This document shows positions 21,871 to 33,118 of a stretch of 64,000 bases of DNA, one piece after another. The notes beneath the pieces were generated by a model. The model was not told the origin of the DNA. It did no database searches and was given only the letters and a program-made list of their open reading frames with translations. Location: NCBI RefSeq assembly GCF_034190915.1, contig NW_026947488.1:5528501-5592500 (forward strand). The letters run 5' to 3'. Within the stretch, counting starts at the first letter, position 1, and each line of letters starts with the position of its first letter. Source of the stretch: Cavia porcellus. Taxonomy: Eukaryota > Chordata > Mammalia > Rodentia > Caviidae. The position numbers were made by a program, and so were the translations under genes.

Positions 21871-22770
21871 GTCATTGGATGATTAAACACATTTGGATGC
21901 TGTTTAGTTAGGGAAGGGGCAGATACCCCCGCGGTTCTGTCTCACTGAACGCTGACAGTGCCACAGCCACACGCTGGGGGCCTGGCCTGAGGAGTGGGGC
22001 GGGACCACGCGCTGTGGCGGCCACAGAAGATGACGGGCAGGCGGGACTCTGAGCATTAGCTGTGCCAGGGACCGAGAGCTGCCACCTTGCCTGAGAGGTT
22101 GTGGTCTCTGGCCACAGCTGGCCTCACCCTTTGGGCCTCGGACTGGCTCCAGCCACAAAAGACACTATCCTCCCTCACCCTCCAGTCTCAACTCCGAGGG
22201 AGATTTGGGGGATCCTGAGCTGTCTGAATGATGGGGTGGGTTGGGTCGCTTCTTAAGCTGCCCCTGCCCCTGGAGTGGATGACCTCTGGGACGCACCCCT
22301 GTGTTTTGCCCTGGGTCTTCATTCTTTATAGGGTGCCTCTCCCTAGGTGGCCCCTTGGCTCTGTCCGCTTTCTTTCTTTCTGGATACAGTTGAATCTACA
22401 CAAGTGCATCCTGTGGCTGAAGCTTATCCCAAACTTGGGGGAGCTTGTCTGGCACATCCAAGGTGGAGGCCCCTGTATGGCCCATGAAAACGCATTCGTC
22501 CCTGAGCCCAACCCCCAGCGCCCCGGGGCAGGGAAGACAAGCACAGCAGGGGACACCAGCCAGCCATTGTCTCAAATCCCAGCGGACACGCAGAGGCTCA
22601 GATGGATCCTGAAATACAATTAGCTGCAACCTCCCCCGCTGGGCCCGCAGCGCCGAGGCCCAAGAACCCCCACGGTGGCCTGCATTTGCGTCTATCTGCA
22701 CCGCCAGGAGTGTTTTCTTCGCTGATTTGTTCAAGGTGCCATTTTCTAAAACCCAGCAGCTGTAGTTGCA
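21871..22770. other. unique non-coding stretch with a candidate conserved segment
   Basis: 22600-22770 is repeat-free with retained CpGs and an AATTAG homeodomain-like core. No gene is recognised. Confidence 0.35.
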
Positions 22771-22771
22771 G

Positions 22772-22788
22772 AAAAAAAAAAAAAAAAA
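22772..22788 (+). repeat. A17 homopolymer
   Basis: Seventeen consecutive A. No SINE or processed transcript could be recognised immediately upstream. Confidence 0.95.
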
Positions 22789-24129
22789 GCAAGGGCTCCA
22801 CACACCCCCAACACAGAATAAACAAACACACGTTTTACTGAGGAGCCCTCGCCTGAAACCAATATGCCAGACACCCGGACAACAGACAAAAGGAAAACCA
22901 AAAACTGGCCCATGCTGTGGGTGGGGGCGGGAAGAGAGGAGTCTCCTGTGTCACAGTGACACTGTGTGAAGGTGGCATTTGACCAGAACCCACGTGGGAA
23001 CCACAGGTAAGGTAGGAAGATGAGCTTCATCCAAACTGAGCTTCCCAGGAGTGCAGTGCAACCCCCAACCTCCACATTCAGGTCCTAAACTGGAGCAGGA
23101 GGTGGAGGGAGAGGGACCTTGAACACGACATTGACCTCCTGTCAGAGTGACTGCTGAAAGGAAGCTGGGAGCCCCACCGAATACAAATCTGACACTGAGG
23201 GAAGAGAGGGTCACCAGTACACATCACCAACAAGAAAACACCAGGCTCCTCAAAGCCGCAGAGTGCCGCATAGCTGGGACAGACTGGACTGGATCCAGCA
23301 GGAGACTGTCTGTGTGACTGAGGTGCGCAAGTAATTAGGAACTCACGGCATGGGCATTTGTGTTTAATAGTTCCAGAGGGGCTGCCAGCTGCTCACATGT
23401 GTCCAGCTGGTCACGAATGTCCACTGTGCTAGTCCCTGTGATTTGTATGGCATCATTGCAGACACAGCCGTGCCACCACTTAGGGGACAGCTTACACAGC
23501 TGGAGGGACCCCATCACACTTGCAACTGAGCTGTCCCATGTGCCCCCTGCCTGGGCAGAAGATCAGAGGGTGCTGACCACACCTCTGTGGCTTGGGCAGA
23601 TGTACACCATGCCCAGCACACAAATGGTGATTGATAAACAGTAAGTGGGAAAAGAAAAAACAATGCCAAATCTCTGATCCCCATCTTTCTGCAAAATTCT
23701 TGCCCTTTAGAATCTTCTTCAAAGGACCCTGAGCTGATGCCCTGTTTCTGCCTCTCTCTGAGCACCTGTGGGCCATTAGGCACTGGTGCCAGTGTGTTCT
23801 GTGAGGTGAGGGCCACTCCTGCCTTCACCCCGCCTCCAGAGACAGGAGCAGATGCTCGGCAGGTGCTTGCTGGGGCCTGGTGGGTGGCTGAGAAGACATG
23901 GCCTGATCGATCTGCAGGCCATCTCCACGCCTCAGAGGTCCAGCTGAGCGGCAGGTCCTGCCACCTTGAGAGAAGCAGCACCAGGGTGTGGAGGGCATGG
24001 GAGGAAACGCGCTCTGCTTATTTGGTAGAGGAGGAGGCAAGATCATCGCAGTGATGGATAAATTTAAACCCCAGTGAGAGGCTGTGTCACATGCACTGGA
24101 GCGGCTGGGACAAAAAAGGTAAGAAGTTT
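22789..24129. other. unique non-coding stretch
   Basis: No gene or convincing repeat. Minus-strand frame 23514-23981 (155 codons) has no family signature. Confidence 0.45.
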
Positions 24130-24460
24130 CGGCAAGAGGTGGAGAAACAAGAGGCCTTCTACCCTGCTGGTGGTGGTTGTTTTGAAAAAGAGTTTTGACA
24201 AGTCTTATACAACAAAAAACAGGTCACCGAGGAGCTAGCCGTTCCACTCCTAGGTGTCTACACAAGAAACCACTCGTGCATTTTCCTGACACCATTCTCC
24301 CCAGTGGCACAAAAGGACCCCGACAATGGCACAAGCAAACATGGCATTTCCTGATGACGGGATAGTTCCCAGCCACAAACAAACAGGCATGGAGCGCTAT
24401 GTCACGCTACACAGAAGAAGAACCTCGAAACGCCGTGCCATGCAGAGGCAGCCACGTGGA
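24130..24460 (+). repeat. L1M 3'-region fragment, CpG-richer at its end
   Basis: It contains 'CCGTTCCACTCCTAGGTGTCTACACAAGAAA', the widely conserved L1 'ccactcctaggtatctacccaagagaaatg' stretch, then decayed downstream L1 blocks ('CAAACAAACAGGCATGGAGC', 'CTACACAGAAGAAGAACCTC'). Confidence 0.65.
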
Positions 24461-25359
24461 GGAGCAGGCGCGATAGGAGGCCACGTCCACGCATATCCAG
24501 AAGGGGGACACCTCGGCTCTGCTCCCTCAAGCTCCCGCCTGCCCTGTCCTGCATCCCTCTTCTTTTCCCTCTTTGCATCCTTCAAAGAAATGGCCCAAGA
24601 CTGTGACCCTCAGCCAGGAGAACAAAGTTTGGAGTGTAGTCAAACTTGGCTGTGTGCAAGCCCACAGCAGCCCACCAGTCCCAAGCTGAAGCAACAGAGC
24701 AAAACCAGAACAAAAGAACCAGACCCACTCGGCCTCCCACACTGCCCCTCCTGCAGAGAGCAGAAAAGGCTCGGACACCAGGGTCCCCGCTGCCACAGTG
24801 CAGGTTTTTAAAACAGCGCCAACACTGACCTTGGCAGGTGGCCCTGGAGAGCAGAATAGTTCACCACTGCATGAGTACAGAAGGCGAGGTGAACCCCCAG
24901 GAAGCGGACGGGCACTGGGCCAGGGCTTGCTTTCTTCATAGGAGCCCAGCAGGCCACACAGCCTGTGAGGGGAGTCTGCCACCTCTCTCGTCCGCCCCCT
25001 GCAGTTCCCCCCGGGGGGGGGCCTCCACACACCAGCTGTCCCCTTTGCATATCCAAACACTGAGCCAGGACGTGTCTACTGCTGGGCTGTGAGCACAGGG
25101 CGGCCGTGGCGTCCTCTGTCCTGCAGCCCAACAGGAGGACATCGGACAGGTCCTGCTGGGACTTCTGTCCAGTGTTGAGACAAGCGGCCGTTAGACTCTA
25201 GGGACCTAGCCAAAAAATATTAGTCAACAAAGTCAATGTCACTAAAAATGGTAAAGGAAGAGGGAGAGAGGGGTGACAGTTCCTCTCAAGCCACCTGGAG
25301 GTTTTAAGCAAAGGGACTAACAAGAAGTACTGAGGGGAGAAACAAACACTGGAACCCAA
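24461..25359. other. unique non-coding stretch
   Basis: No gene recognised. It contains the C6G9 palindromic homopolymer junction at 25007-25021. Confidence 0.45.
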
Positions 25360-25500
25360 CCTGGATCTGAACCCCAGGGCCACCGTGTCTAGGCATGGGA
25401 CCTCATGGGGCCCTAATCGTGCCAAGCCTCAGTTTCCACAACTGCTGTAGTTGGAAGGTTAAATGGAGCTTCAGCTCCTCTGCATGCCAGGCTCAGCACC
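25360..25500 (-). repeat. MIR fragment
   Basis: The plus strand has 'CTGGATCTGAACCCCAGGGCC', then 'CGTGCCAAGCCTCAGTTTCCACA' and 'GTTGGAAGGTTAAATGGAGC', in antisense MIR order. Confidence 0.7.
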
Positions 25501-25949
25501 AGGACAGCACAGAGAGAAAGAAAGCCAGGACAGGGCTCCGTCCACCCCCAGATGAGGCTGGGCACAGTGACGCCCCTCACACCTCTCGGGGACGAGGTGC
25601 CAGGCCAGTCCCAGAAGATTTTCTAGATTCTCAGCAGTCTGATATAGGGTCCCTGGCACTCACAGAAGTACCCTGGAGGAGGCAGGTGCTTCCAGCAGTG
25701 GCCTCCACAGTAGGAGGTGGTGGCCCAAGCTAGAGCAACAGGGACACCGCCCCTTCCAAGGGGAAGCTTTTCCTCCTCAGCCGGAGGGTTGACAGATCCT
25801 GAACAGCTGTGTGCTGGTTGAGCTCCGCCTTCTGCTTGTGAACGTGCAGGACATCAGGGCTTTACGCTGGCGTGTAAGCCAGTATGTGGCATAGCGGGTG
25901 TCCTGTCAGTGTTTGTCAAATGAATGGCCTGGCATACAAGTACGACATG
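25501..25949. other. unique non-coding stretch
   Basis: No gene recognised. A weak L2/MIR3-like spot may lie at about 25876-25935. Confidence 0.4.
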
Positions 25950-26070
25950 CATGGTTTCCACTCTCACCCCCATTTGACAGATGGGCAAACTCAAGCGGTT
26001 ACGGTTGAGGAGGAAGTAGGGCACAGAGAGCGTCAGGGCGGGATTTTGTGAGCTAGGCCCTAAGCCTGAG
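25950..26070 (+). repeat. MIR fragment
   Basis: 'CCCCCATTTGACAGATGGGCAAACTCAAGCGG' is the MIR core 'cccattttacagatgaggaaactgaggc', followed by 'GGCACAGAGAGCGTCAGGGCGGGATTTTG'. Confidence 0.7.
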
Positions 26071-26274
26071 TCCTCAAGACTTTCAGTCAGGAGGTGGGCG
26101 TCTCCACAGCAGAAGCAAACAGAGCCATCAGACCAGCTGGGAAGCTGCTTGGATCCAACAGGCAAAAAAGAAGCAAAGGAGGCCAGGCCCAGGGAGCAGC
26201 AGGCCGGGGTGGGGGAGCCGGGGAGAGGGGACAGCTGGCGCGCTGCGTGCTGCAGGACTTCCTCGAGGATTCCT

Positions 26275-26400
26275 TCAGTTGCCGCTGAGTGACCTTCGAG
26301 TGAGACATTTGACCTCTCTGAAACTCACTGGGGTGATGACCGCAATAATGTGGGTGACACCAGCAGCGCTGCCTGTGTCAGAGGCCTGCAAGGGTCAGTT
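26275..26400 (-). repeat. MIR fragment
   Basis: 'GAGTGACCTTCGAGTGAGACATTTGACCTCTCTGAAACTCA' matches the antisense MIR 'tgaccttgggcaagtcacttaacctctctgagcctca'. The 170-codon frame that starts at 26279 begins inside it. Confidence 0.7.
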
Positions 26401-28009
26401 ATTGCGGGGTGAACTGCAGGAAAGTGCTGCTTTATCACTGATCCAACAAGTCCAATATTGGCAATTTCCTGTGCCTCAAACTGATCACAGTTACTGTGGA
26501 AGACATTATCTTCAGTTTAAAGCAAGATACGCTTTAATAAACAAAAGGAAAGGCCATGGGGTGCTCAGAAGGACGCTGGGGAATCATGTGGGAGCGTGCT
26601 TAGCAAACGCTCTGCATGATGCAGGTGCTACTTACGAGGATGCGCAGGGAATTCTCCTGGAAAGAGACTTTGGACTGTGGTCCTTGAAGTCGTGGGAGAT
26701 AAGGGTTTGGCCATGCAAAGACAGCCCCCAAAAGAGAATCATACCTTTCCAAGTACAGAAACTGAGCTCTTTTAGGCACCCCAGATTTTAGTCTGGTCTC
26801 ATTTCAAACAAATTCACAAGAGACTGATATACAGACCCTATTATGCCCACTTTCCCACTGAAAAGGTACAAATGGGAGTGTAGGCCAGCCAGATTGGACC
26901 CGTGGGTCTTTTGCCCGTGGCTTTTACTTGTAGTTGTGAAGGATTCTGGGAGGGTCGCAGGCCCCGAAGGGCGGATGGGGTGGGGGTGGGATGGGAGTCG
27001 GAAGTGATGGAAACACAAAGTGACTCCCGGGCCCCAGAGGCGTCCGCTGACTGATGCGATTCACAGCAGAGCCCACCGGAAGTCCCAGCCCGAGACCTGG
27101 CATCTCTCTTGGATGACAGCGGCTGAATGTTGATGAGCCTCCATCCTCTGACCGCCCCTTTCTCCTCCTTCCTGCCTGCTCCCTCAGTCCCCAGCAGCCC
27201 TCCGCCCTGCACTATGGTTCGCAGCCCGCTGGTGGGAAAGAACCATCACCTGATTTTGAAGCTCAGGAGCTTGCAGAGGTCCAGAGAGAAGCAGCAGAGC
27301 AAAGGTCAGAAGCTGGGGCAGGGGCTCATACTCTCCGTGCCCCCCTCCCACCGCCCCATCTCCTCTCACACACGCTGATTTCATGGGAAAGGAGCACACC
27401 AGACCGTGGCCACCTGGCCCTGGGTCATCCTAATTTAGCCTTCATTTTCATCCTTTAACCTGGCAGCCCTCATCTGGATCCAGTGCAGGAGAGGTTAGGG
27501 AGCTGCCTCCGCCCCAGTGAAGCTCCCAGAGCTCAGGGCCCGGGTGTGGATTGGAAACAGGATGGGGCCAGAGGCTAGAGTTCGAGGAAAGAGCCCCTTT
27601 CCTTCAGGGCCAGATGGCTCCTATCCATACACCAACAGGCCTGTGGGCCTGCAGCATAGGCACCATCTTGACAAGATGGCAGCTCGTGGGCAGGAACCAA
27701 CTGTTGGCCACGTGGCCTGAGCACCTAGTGTTGTGGACCAAGGAACAGCAGGGCGGGCCCCTGGCACATTCACCAGACAGAGGCCCCTGCTGTGGGCAGA
27801 GCAGGGATGGGAAAGAACATGAGGATTGGCCGAGTGATGAAGCCGGGGACATGTGACCCCGCCGGGGCTGGAAATGTGCACTTGGTGCTAGCAGGGACCG
27901 TTACCCTTGCCCACCAAGCAGGATTAAGCATCACTGCTTCGAAGGTCAGGTTCAGCAATTTCCATGCATGTGCTCCATTCAGCCAGCCAGTGATCCACTG
28001 AGTGCTCCA
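26401..28009. other. unique non-coding stretch
   Basis: No gene or clear repeat recognised. CpG content is slightly raised around 26930-27080. Frames of up to about 125 codons lack signatures. Confidence 0.45.
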
Positions 28010-28105
28010 GCTCTACCTCTGAAAAACAGAAGGTCAGCGAGGCCCAGGGACTTGCTCAGATTCGCACATCCAGGGAGTAGTGAAGATGGGCTCTGAACGG
28101 CACTA
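28010..28105 (+). repeat. MIR fragment
   Basis: 'CTCTGAAAAACAGAAGGTCAGCGAGGCCCAGGGACTTGCTCAGATTC' and 'GGGCTCTGAAC' follow the MIR core order. Confidence 0.7.
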
Positions 28106-28274
28106 CCTTCCCCTCGGTGCAGGGGGCTGCCGGTGTGTTGCCTGCAGGAGCGACGGTTCCACCCTGCTGCCTGAGGGAAGGCTGAGCACACGCAGAGCAG
28201 CCCTGCCCTCCACTCCTCGCTCCCCACCTCAGCCCCAGCAAGACACCAAGTCTCTGAGTTGGCACCAAAGATCT

Positions 28275-28380
28275 CGTGCTGTGAGCCTCGTGGAAAAGGA
28301 GGCAGGAGGATCACAAGTTTGAGGTCAGCCTGGGCAACTTAGCGAGGCCCTGCTCAGTTAAATGTGGATTTCTAGAATAA
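28275..28380 (+). repeat. old B1/proto-B1 SINE fragment
   Basis: 'AGGCAGGAGGATCACAAGTTTGAGGTCAGCCTGGGCAACTTAGCGAGGCCCTG' fits the 7SL-derived right part without the 29-bp internal duplication, unlike the copies at 47834 and 59854. The 5' third is decayed. Confidence 0.75.
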
Positions 28381-28654
28381 CAAATGACTTCAAATACTAC
28401 CCCAGCTATTTCACGGGCGCGTTTACGCTCAGAGATTGTTCACTGTGTATCTGAAGTCTGGGTATATAACTGGATGCTCTGTGCTTCTCCTGGCTGTCTC
28501 TTCCCCGGGTCATACGAATGCCCGAGGAGCAAAAATTCTTCTGGGATTGTGCCTCCCTTAGGAGCCATCGCATGCAGGTTCTGATGGAGCCCCCCAATGT
28601 GCTCCATCTGTGCAAGTGAGATCACAGGTGATGTCCCATCTAGTGGGAGACTAA

Positions 28655-28755
28655 ATGTCAGCTTGCACAGGTGCGGAAACCAAGGCCCAGCAGAGGCACG
28701 CTTGTGAAGGTGGCCAGAGGCCAGTCTAAACCCCCGTGCAGCCCGGTGCCAGGTC
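28655..28755 (+). repeat. MIR fragment
   Basis: 'GCACAGGTGCGGAAACCAAGGCCCAGCAGAGG' resembles 'cagatgaggaaactgaggcccagagagg' and is followed by diverged MIR sequence. Confidence 0.6.
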
Positions 28756-29547
28756 TGCCTTTCGGGTAGGCGGAGGCCATCTGTGCCCAGACACGAACCC
28801 CTGGCATCTCCTGAGCAAGCGGGAAATGGCCTGCCCTGCCCTCTGGGGTCACTTCCTGCCCAAGCAGCCAAATGGCCAAGCAGAGCCAAGGAGTGGGGGG
28901 CTGTGGGCCAGACGCCTTCTCAGGCTGTGGGCAGCAGTGGACTGTTGTCTCTCAGCTTGCAGCCCACCCCGTTTCTGGTGGGCTCAGACACACACACACA
29001 CACATACACACACATGTGTGCACATTCCCCAGCCCTCTGGCTGTTTCATTTCAAAGAAACCTGAGGTTTGGGTGGAATCTAATTAAGCATCTCTGCAGAC
29101 ATATCTTGCATGAAATATAATTCTCCCGAAGCTCAGCTCATCCCTGACCAGGTGCTGCGGGTCAGCGACTCTGTTGGGACTTGGTGGGGGTTGGGGTCCC
29201 ACTGGGCTCCCTTCGTGACTGACACTGGAACACATAAGACAGGCTCCTCAACTCATCCAAACACCTCTTGGGAGGTAAGGGGCCTGGACTCGCCTCTTTC
29301 AGCCTCTGAAGGCAGCACTAGGCTGACCCTGGCTCCCCTCGACCCACTGTAAGTCCTGAGCGGGCTCATGGTTTCTTTCCAGGGTCCTTATGGGGCTCTG
29401 TGAACCCAGTGCCCGGGCATCTTGGGTGCTGAGCTCTTCTGATGACTCCCCTGTCCCTCCAGTGTGGCTGTGTCTACTTCCTTTCCAACACGCCTCAGAA
29501 AGATGGAGACTTTATATTTCTGAGGCTGAATCAGGCACATTTAGCAT
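28756..29547. other. unique non-coding stretch with a (CA)n microsatellite
   Basis: No gene recognised. A (CA)n/(TG)n microsatellite lies at 28986-29023. Confidence 0.5.
28986..29023 (+). repeat. (CA)n microsatellite, interrupted
   Basis: About ten CA units followed by TACACACACATGTGTGCAC, which is itself an alternating purine-pyrimidine palindrome. Confidence 0.9.
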
Positions 29548-29741
29548 GGGGAGCAGCTGGAGCTAATAATATGTGAATTCTGGGGTGAAGGCTGAGGAGC
29601 TGTGGTTACATCCCAGAGCTAAATGGCAGCAGGTAGCAGCGGCTGGGAGCAGCTGGAGCTAATAATATGTGAATTCTGGGGTGAAGGCTGAGGAGCTGTG
29701 GTTACATCCCAGAGTTAAATGGCAGCAGGTAGCAGCGGCCT
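29548..29741 (+). repeat. 97-bp tandem duplication, two nearly identical copies
   Basis: Copy 1 is 29548-29644 and copy 2 is 29645-29741. They differ at essentially one internal base (AGAGCTAAAT versus AGAGTTAAAT), apart from the decaying right edge. The near identity points to a recent duplication or an assembly duplication. The unit is not a recognised repeat. Confidence 0.95.
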
Positions 29742-29744
29742 TAG

Positions 29745-29870
29745 AGGCCTGAAGAGGCACGTGTCCACAGAGCGCTCTCAAAGGGTCACCTCCACCACTG
29801 CAAGGTTGTCACTCCCACTTTCAAAGAGGAAACTGAGGCTCGGAAGGAGAATCTAATTCCCTAGGCAGCT
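29745..29870 (+). repeat. MIR fragment
   Basis: 'CACTCCCACTTTCAAAGAGGAAACTGAGGCTCGGAAGGAGAATCTAATTCCC' is the MIR core 'cccattttacagatgaggaaactgaggc'. Confidence 0.75.
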
Positions 29871-29919
29871 GGTTTTTGAAAGACAATGAAAAAAATAAAA
29901 TTGCAAATAGAGTCTCCAG

Positions 29920-30389
29920 CTATCAAGATGGTTCCCAGAGATTCCTGCCTCTTCTTGTTCTTCACTGCCTTCTCCAATGCTGCAGGGTAACCTATAAAGA
30001 GGTCTGTGCAGAAAGGACGTGTGGAACCTCCCAGGCAGGTGGTAACAGAGATTCCAGAGGCTTCTGGTTTTCCTCAGATCACTCCTTCACAGGGGGTGGC
30101 AGCCATGTTGTAAGGCCTCACAGGCAGCGCTCGGGGAAGAAATGAAGCCTCCTGTCTACAGCCAGCCACAGGGACAGGGCATCATCCCCGAGACAGAGTC
30201 TCAGACAGCAGGAACAACCCTACTGGGACCCCAACTGCCACCTCTTGAGAGACCCCACAGCAGGAAAGCTCAGCTCAGCTGCTTCTGAATGCATGGTCCA
30301 CAGAAACTGTAAGATGAATGTGTATCCCTTTAATTGCTAAGTTTGTGAGCAATTTTATTATGTGACAATAGATAATTAATACTACAACC
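29920..30389 (+). repeat. MLT1-type MaLR LTR
   Basis: It has the plus-order MLT1 blocks 'GAAATGAAGCCTCCTGTCTACAGCCAGC', 'CTTGAGAGACCCCACAGCAGGAA', 'CATGGTCCACAGAAACTGTAAGATGAATG', and the terminal 'TGTGACAATAGATAATTAATAC'. Non-coding solo LTR. Confidence 0.75.
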
Positions 30390-31262
30390 CACAATTGGGA
30401 AGAAATGATTGCCAGACACATACGTCATAGCACGAATGTCCAGAATAGATAAGGAGCCTCACAACACAGTAATCAAAAAACCCCAGACAGTTCAAGAAAA
30501 TGAACAAAAGATTTGAACCAGCATCTCACAAAAGATATATGGCTAGACAATAAACACACGCTTAACACCATTAGTCATTTGAGAAATCCAAATTAAAACC
30601 ATATTAAGATGTATCTATATGCCTATTAGAATAGAAAAATTATTTAAATCTGATGATGCAGAATGCCAGCAAAAACACAGACCAACCAGAACTCTCATTT
30701 ATTGTAGCTAGGACTGTAAAATGGTGTCACACTTTGGAAAAACAGTTTGGCAACCTTACAGACTGCCTTGGCCTATGACTTAGCATTTGCACTTACAGAT
30801 ACTCAAATGAAAATGCATGTTCACACATAAACCTTGCATGTGTAATTGTCCGGTTTGGAAACAACCTGAATGTTCCTCAACAAATTGTGGTATATCCTGA
30901 CAGTCAATACCACTCATTATTAAAAATGAGGGAACTGTGACTCCACAATATAGTTGGACTTCAAATGTCTTCTGCTAAGCAGAATCGAGCCAGACTCAAA
31001 AGGTCACAAGCTACATGGTTCCATGTACCTGTCATCCTGAAAAAGACAAAATTATAAGGGCACATAACAGATTTCTGAGGGCCTGAGACTCCGAGATGAG
31101 TTGAGTTAAAAGGCTAGGCAGGGACTTTCTGGAGTTATGACATTCACTTTGCTACACCTTGATGGTGGCAGTCCTCACAAGACAGCGTGTGGGTCAGAAT
31201 TCATAGAACCACTTGTCTGCAGAGAATGAACTTCACCCATGATGAATTAACCTCAATAAACT
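30390..31262 (+). repeat. L1M 3' end (ORF2 tail plus 3' UTR), decayed
   Basis: 'GAACCAGCATCTCACAAAAG', 'CATTTGAGAAATCCAAATTAAAACC', 'GACTGTAAAATGGTGTCACACTTTGGAAAAACAG', 'GGAAACAACCTGAATGTTCC' and a terminal 'AATTAACCTCAATAAACTTG' give the full order of an L1 3' half on the plus strand. Reading frames are broken by many stops. Confidence 0.88.
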
Positions 31263-31264
31263 TG

Positions 31265-32535
31265 ACCTTCAAAATGATACCCCATTTAACAAGAATGCCA
31301 AGACCGTCCAATGAGGAAAGGTTAGTCTCTTCAACAAATGATACCGGAACAAGAGGACAGCCATATGCCACGGGGTGAAGTTGGACCTCTCACCCCTCAG
31401 CCCATGTAAAATGAATTCAAAACAAATCAAGGATCTAAAGAAAGATAGGCTAAAACGCTAAAACTCTTACAATAAAAGATAGGAACAAAACCTTCATAAT
31501 ATTGGTTTGGCAACGAATTCTTAGATACAATGCCAAGAGCATGAACAACAAAAGAGAAATAGGTAAATTGGTTTTTCTTCAAAAACTGTGCTTCAGAAAG
31601 CACCACCAAGAAATTGAAAAGACAACACATAGAACAGAAAAATATACTTGTAAATCATTTTTCTGATAACGACTTGTGTCTAGAATACATAAGGGATCCG
31701 TACTGCTCAAGGGTAAAAAGACAACCCAATTCGAAAGTGCCGGAGGATCTGAATGGACATTCTCCATGGAAAAGACACAAAGAGCCAATAAGCACACAAA
31801 GAGATGCTTTCCATTGTTCAGGAAATAGAGTAGCTCACCCAGCGGGAGACCTACTGCTATGCTAGAATCAGGACGGCCTCTAATTACAACGCCACTCCGA
31901 GGAGGGTGGGGACGAGTTAGACCCTCAGGTACTGCTTGTGGTTGTTTAAAACAGTGCTGCTGTATTGGAAAACAGCCTAGCGGGTCCTCAGATGATTAAG
32001 CACAGAGCTACGGCATGACCCGGCCATTCCAGGCTTAGGTATACTCAAGGGAGATGAAAACATATGTCCAAAACCAAACTTGTACACCAGTGTTTATAAC
32101 AACGTCATTCACAATAGCTGAAAGCACTCGGAATCGCCATCGACTGAAAAACAGATGAACAAAAGGCTGTCTGTCCAAGTGATGAAATCTTTATTATTCA
32201 GCCTTAAAAAGGAATAAATATTAACACCTGCAGCAACACAAAAGAACCTCAAAAATGCTAGGCTAGATGAAAGAAGTCAAGTGCAAAATCCCATGTAGTG
32301 GGGGGTTCCATGGGCTGGAAAGTCCAGAACAGCGAAATACTTAGAGAAAAAAGGTCGCTGTAGTTTAGGGCTGGTGATGGGGCTAATGTTACGTGGCTTC
32401 TTTCTGGGGTGATTACAAATCAACTGTGGTGACAGTTGAGCCTGTCTGTGAATACATTACAATCTGTTACCTTGGAAAACTTGAAATGGGTAAATCGTGT
32501 CATGTGTAAACCACATTTCAAGCTGTTTTAAAAGA
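31265..32535 (+). repeat. second L1M 3' end, directly downstream of the first
   Basis: It starts in ORF2 ('ATGCCAAGACCGTCCAATGAGGAAAGG', 'TCTTCAACAAATGATACCGG') and passes through 'CCAAAACCAAACTTGTACACC', 'AGCCTTAAAAAGGAATAAAT' and 'TTCTTTCTGGGGTGAT'. It ends in 'TGTGTAAACCACATTTCAAGC' and a purine-rich tail. Numerous stops and indels leave no functional frame. Confidence 0.9.
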
Positions 32536-32610
32536 AAGGAAGAGAAAAGAGAGGAAAGAAAGGAAGAGGGGAAAGAAAAAGTAAAGAGAAGACAGGAAGG
32601 GAGCGAGCCC
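32536..32610 (+). repeat. polypurine (A/G) tract at L1 tail
   Basis: A mixed AAAG/GGAA tract follows the 3' end of the second L1, probably a degenerated L1 tail. Confidence 0.75.
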
Positions 32611-32769
32611 GTCCTCTGGGGCTGGACTGGGAGGGACGCGTCGGGAGCCAGGGGTGAGTCTGCGCTCCGTGACTGCGACAAATCAGGTGGCCTCTCTGCC
32701 AACAATCATCTTCTGACTTTCTCAGTCCGCGTTCGCATACGCACTGGCTACCGTTATCGTGGGGAGAGC

Positions 32770-33086
32770 AGACAGCTCTCTTACCGTTTTCCCCCTGCTT
32801 TTTTTAAAACCCCCTTTCCCTTCCTTCCCGTCTATTCCTTCATCTCTTGTTCTCCTACTCATTTGAAAAAAACGCCCAACTTCCTCTGTATCTGTCTTCT
32901 TTTTGTTCTGTATTTACACTTTTTAAAAAAATTGCTCGTATAAGAGAAATCATGTGATATTTAAGCTGGTAAGTGGCTTATTTCACTTAATATTATGATC
33001 TCAAGTTGCATCTATGTACCTATAAATGCTTCAAGTTTATCTTTCTTTATGGCAAAGTAGTACTCCATGGTATGTAAATACATATA

Positions 33087-33118
<32 letters not shown>

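Noticed and set aside
22772..22788. Processed pseudogene suggested by the A17 run
   Set aside because: No recognisable retrocopied transcript or target-site duplication upstream.
26279..26791. 170-codon plus-strand frame
   Set aside because: It starts inside an antisense MIR and has no recognisable protein family or codon signature.
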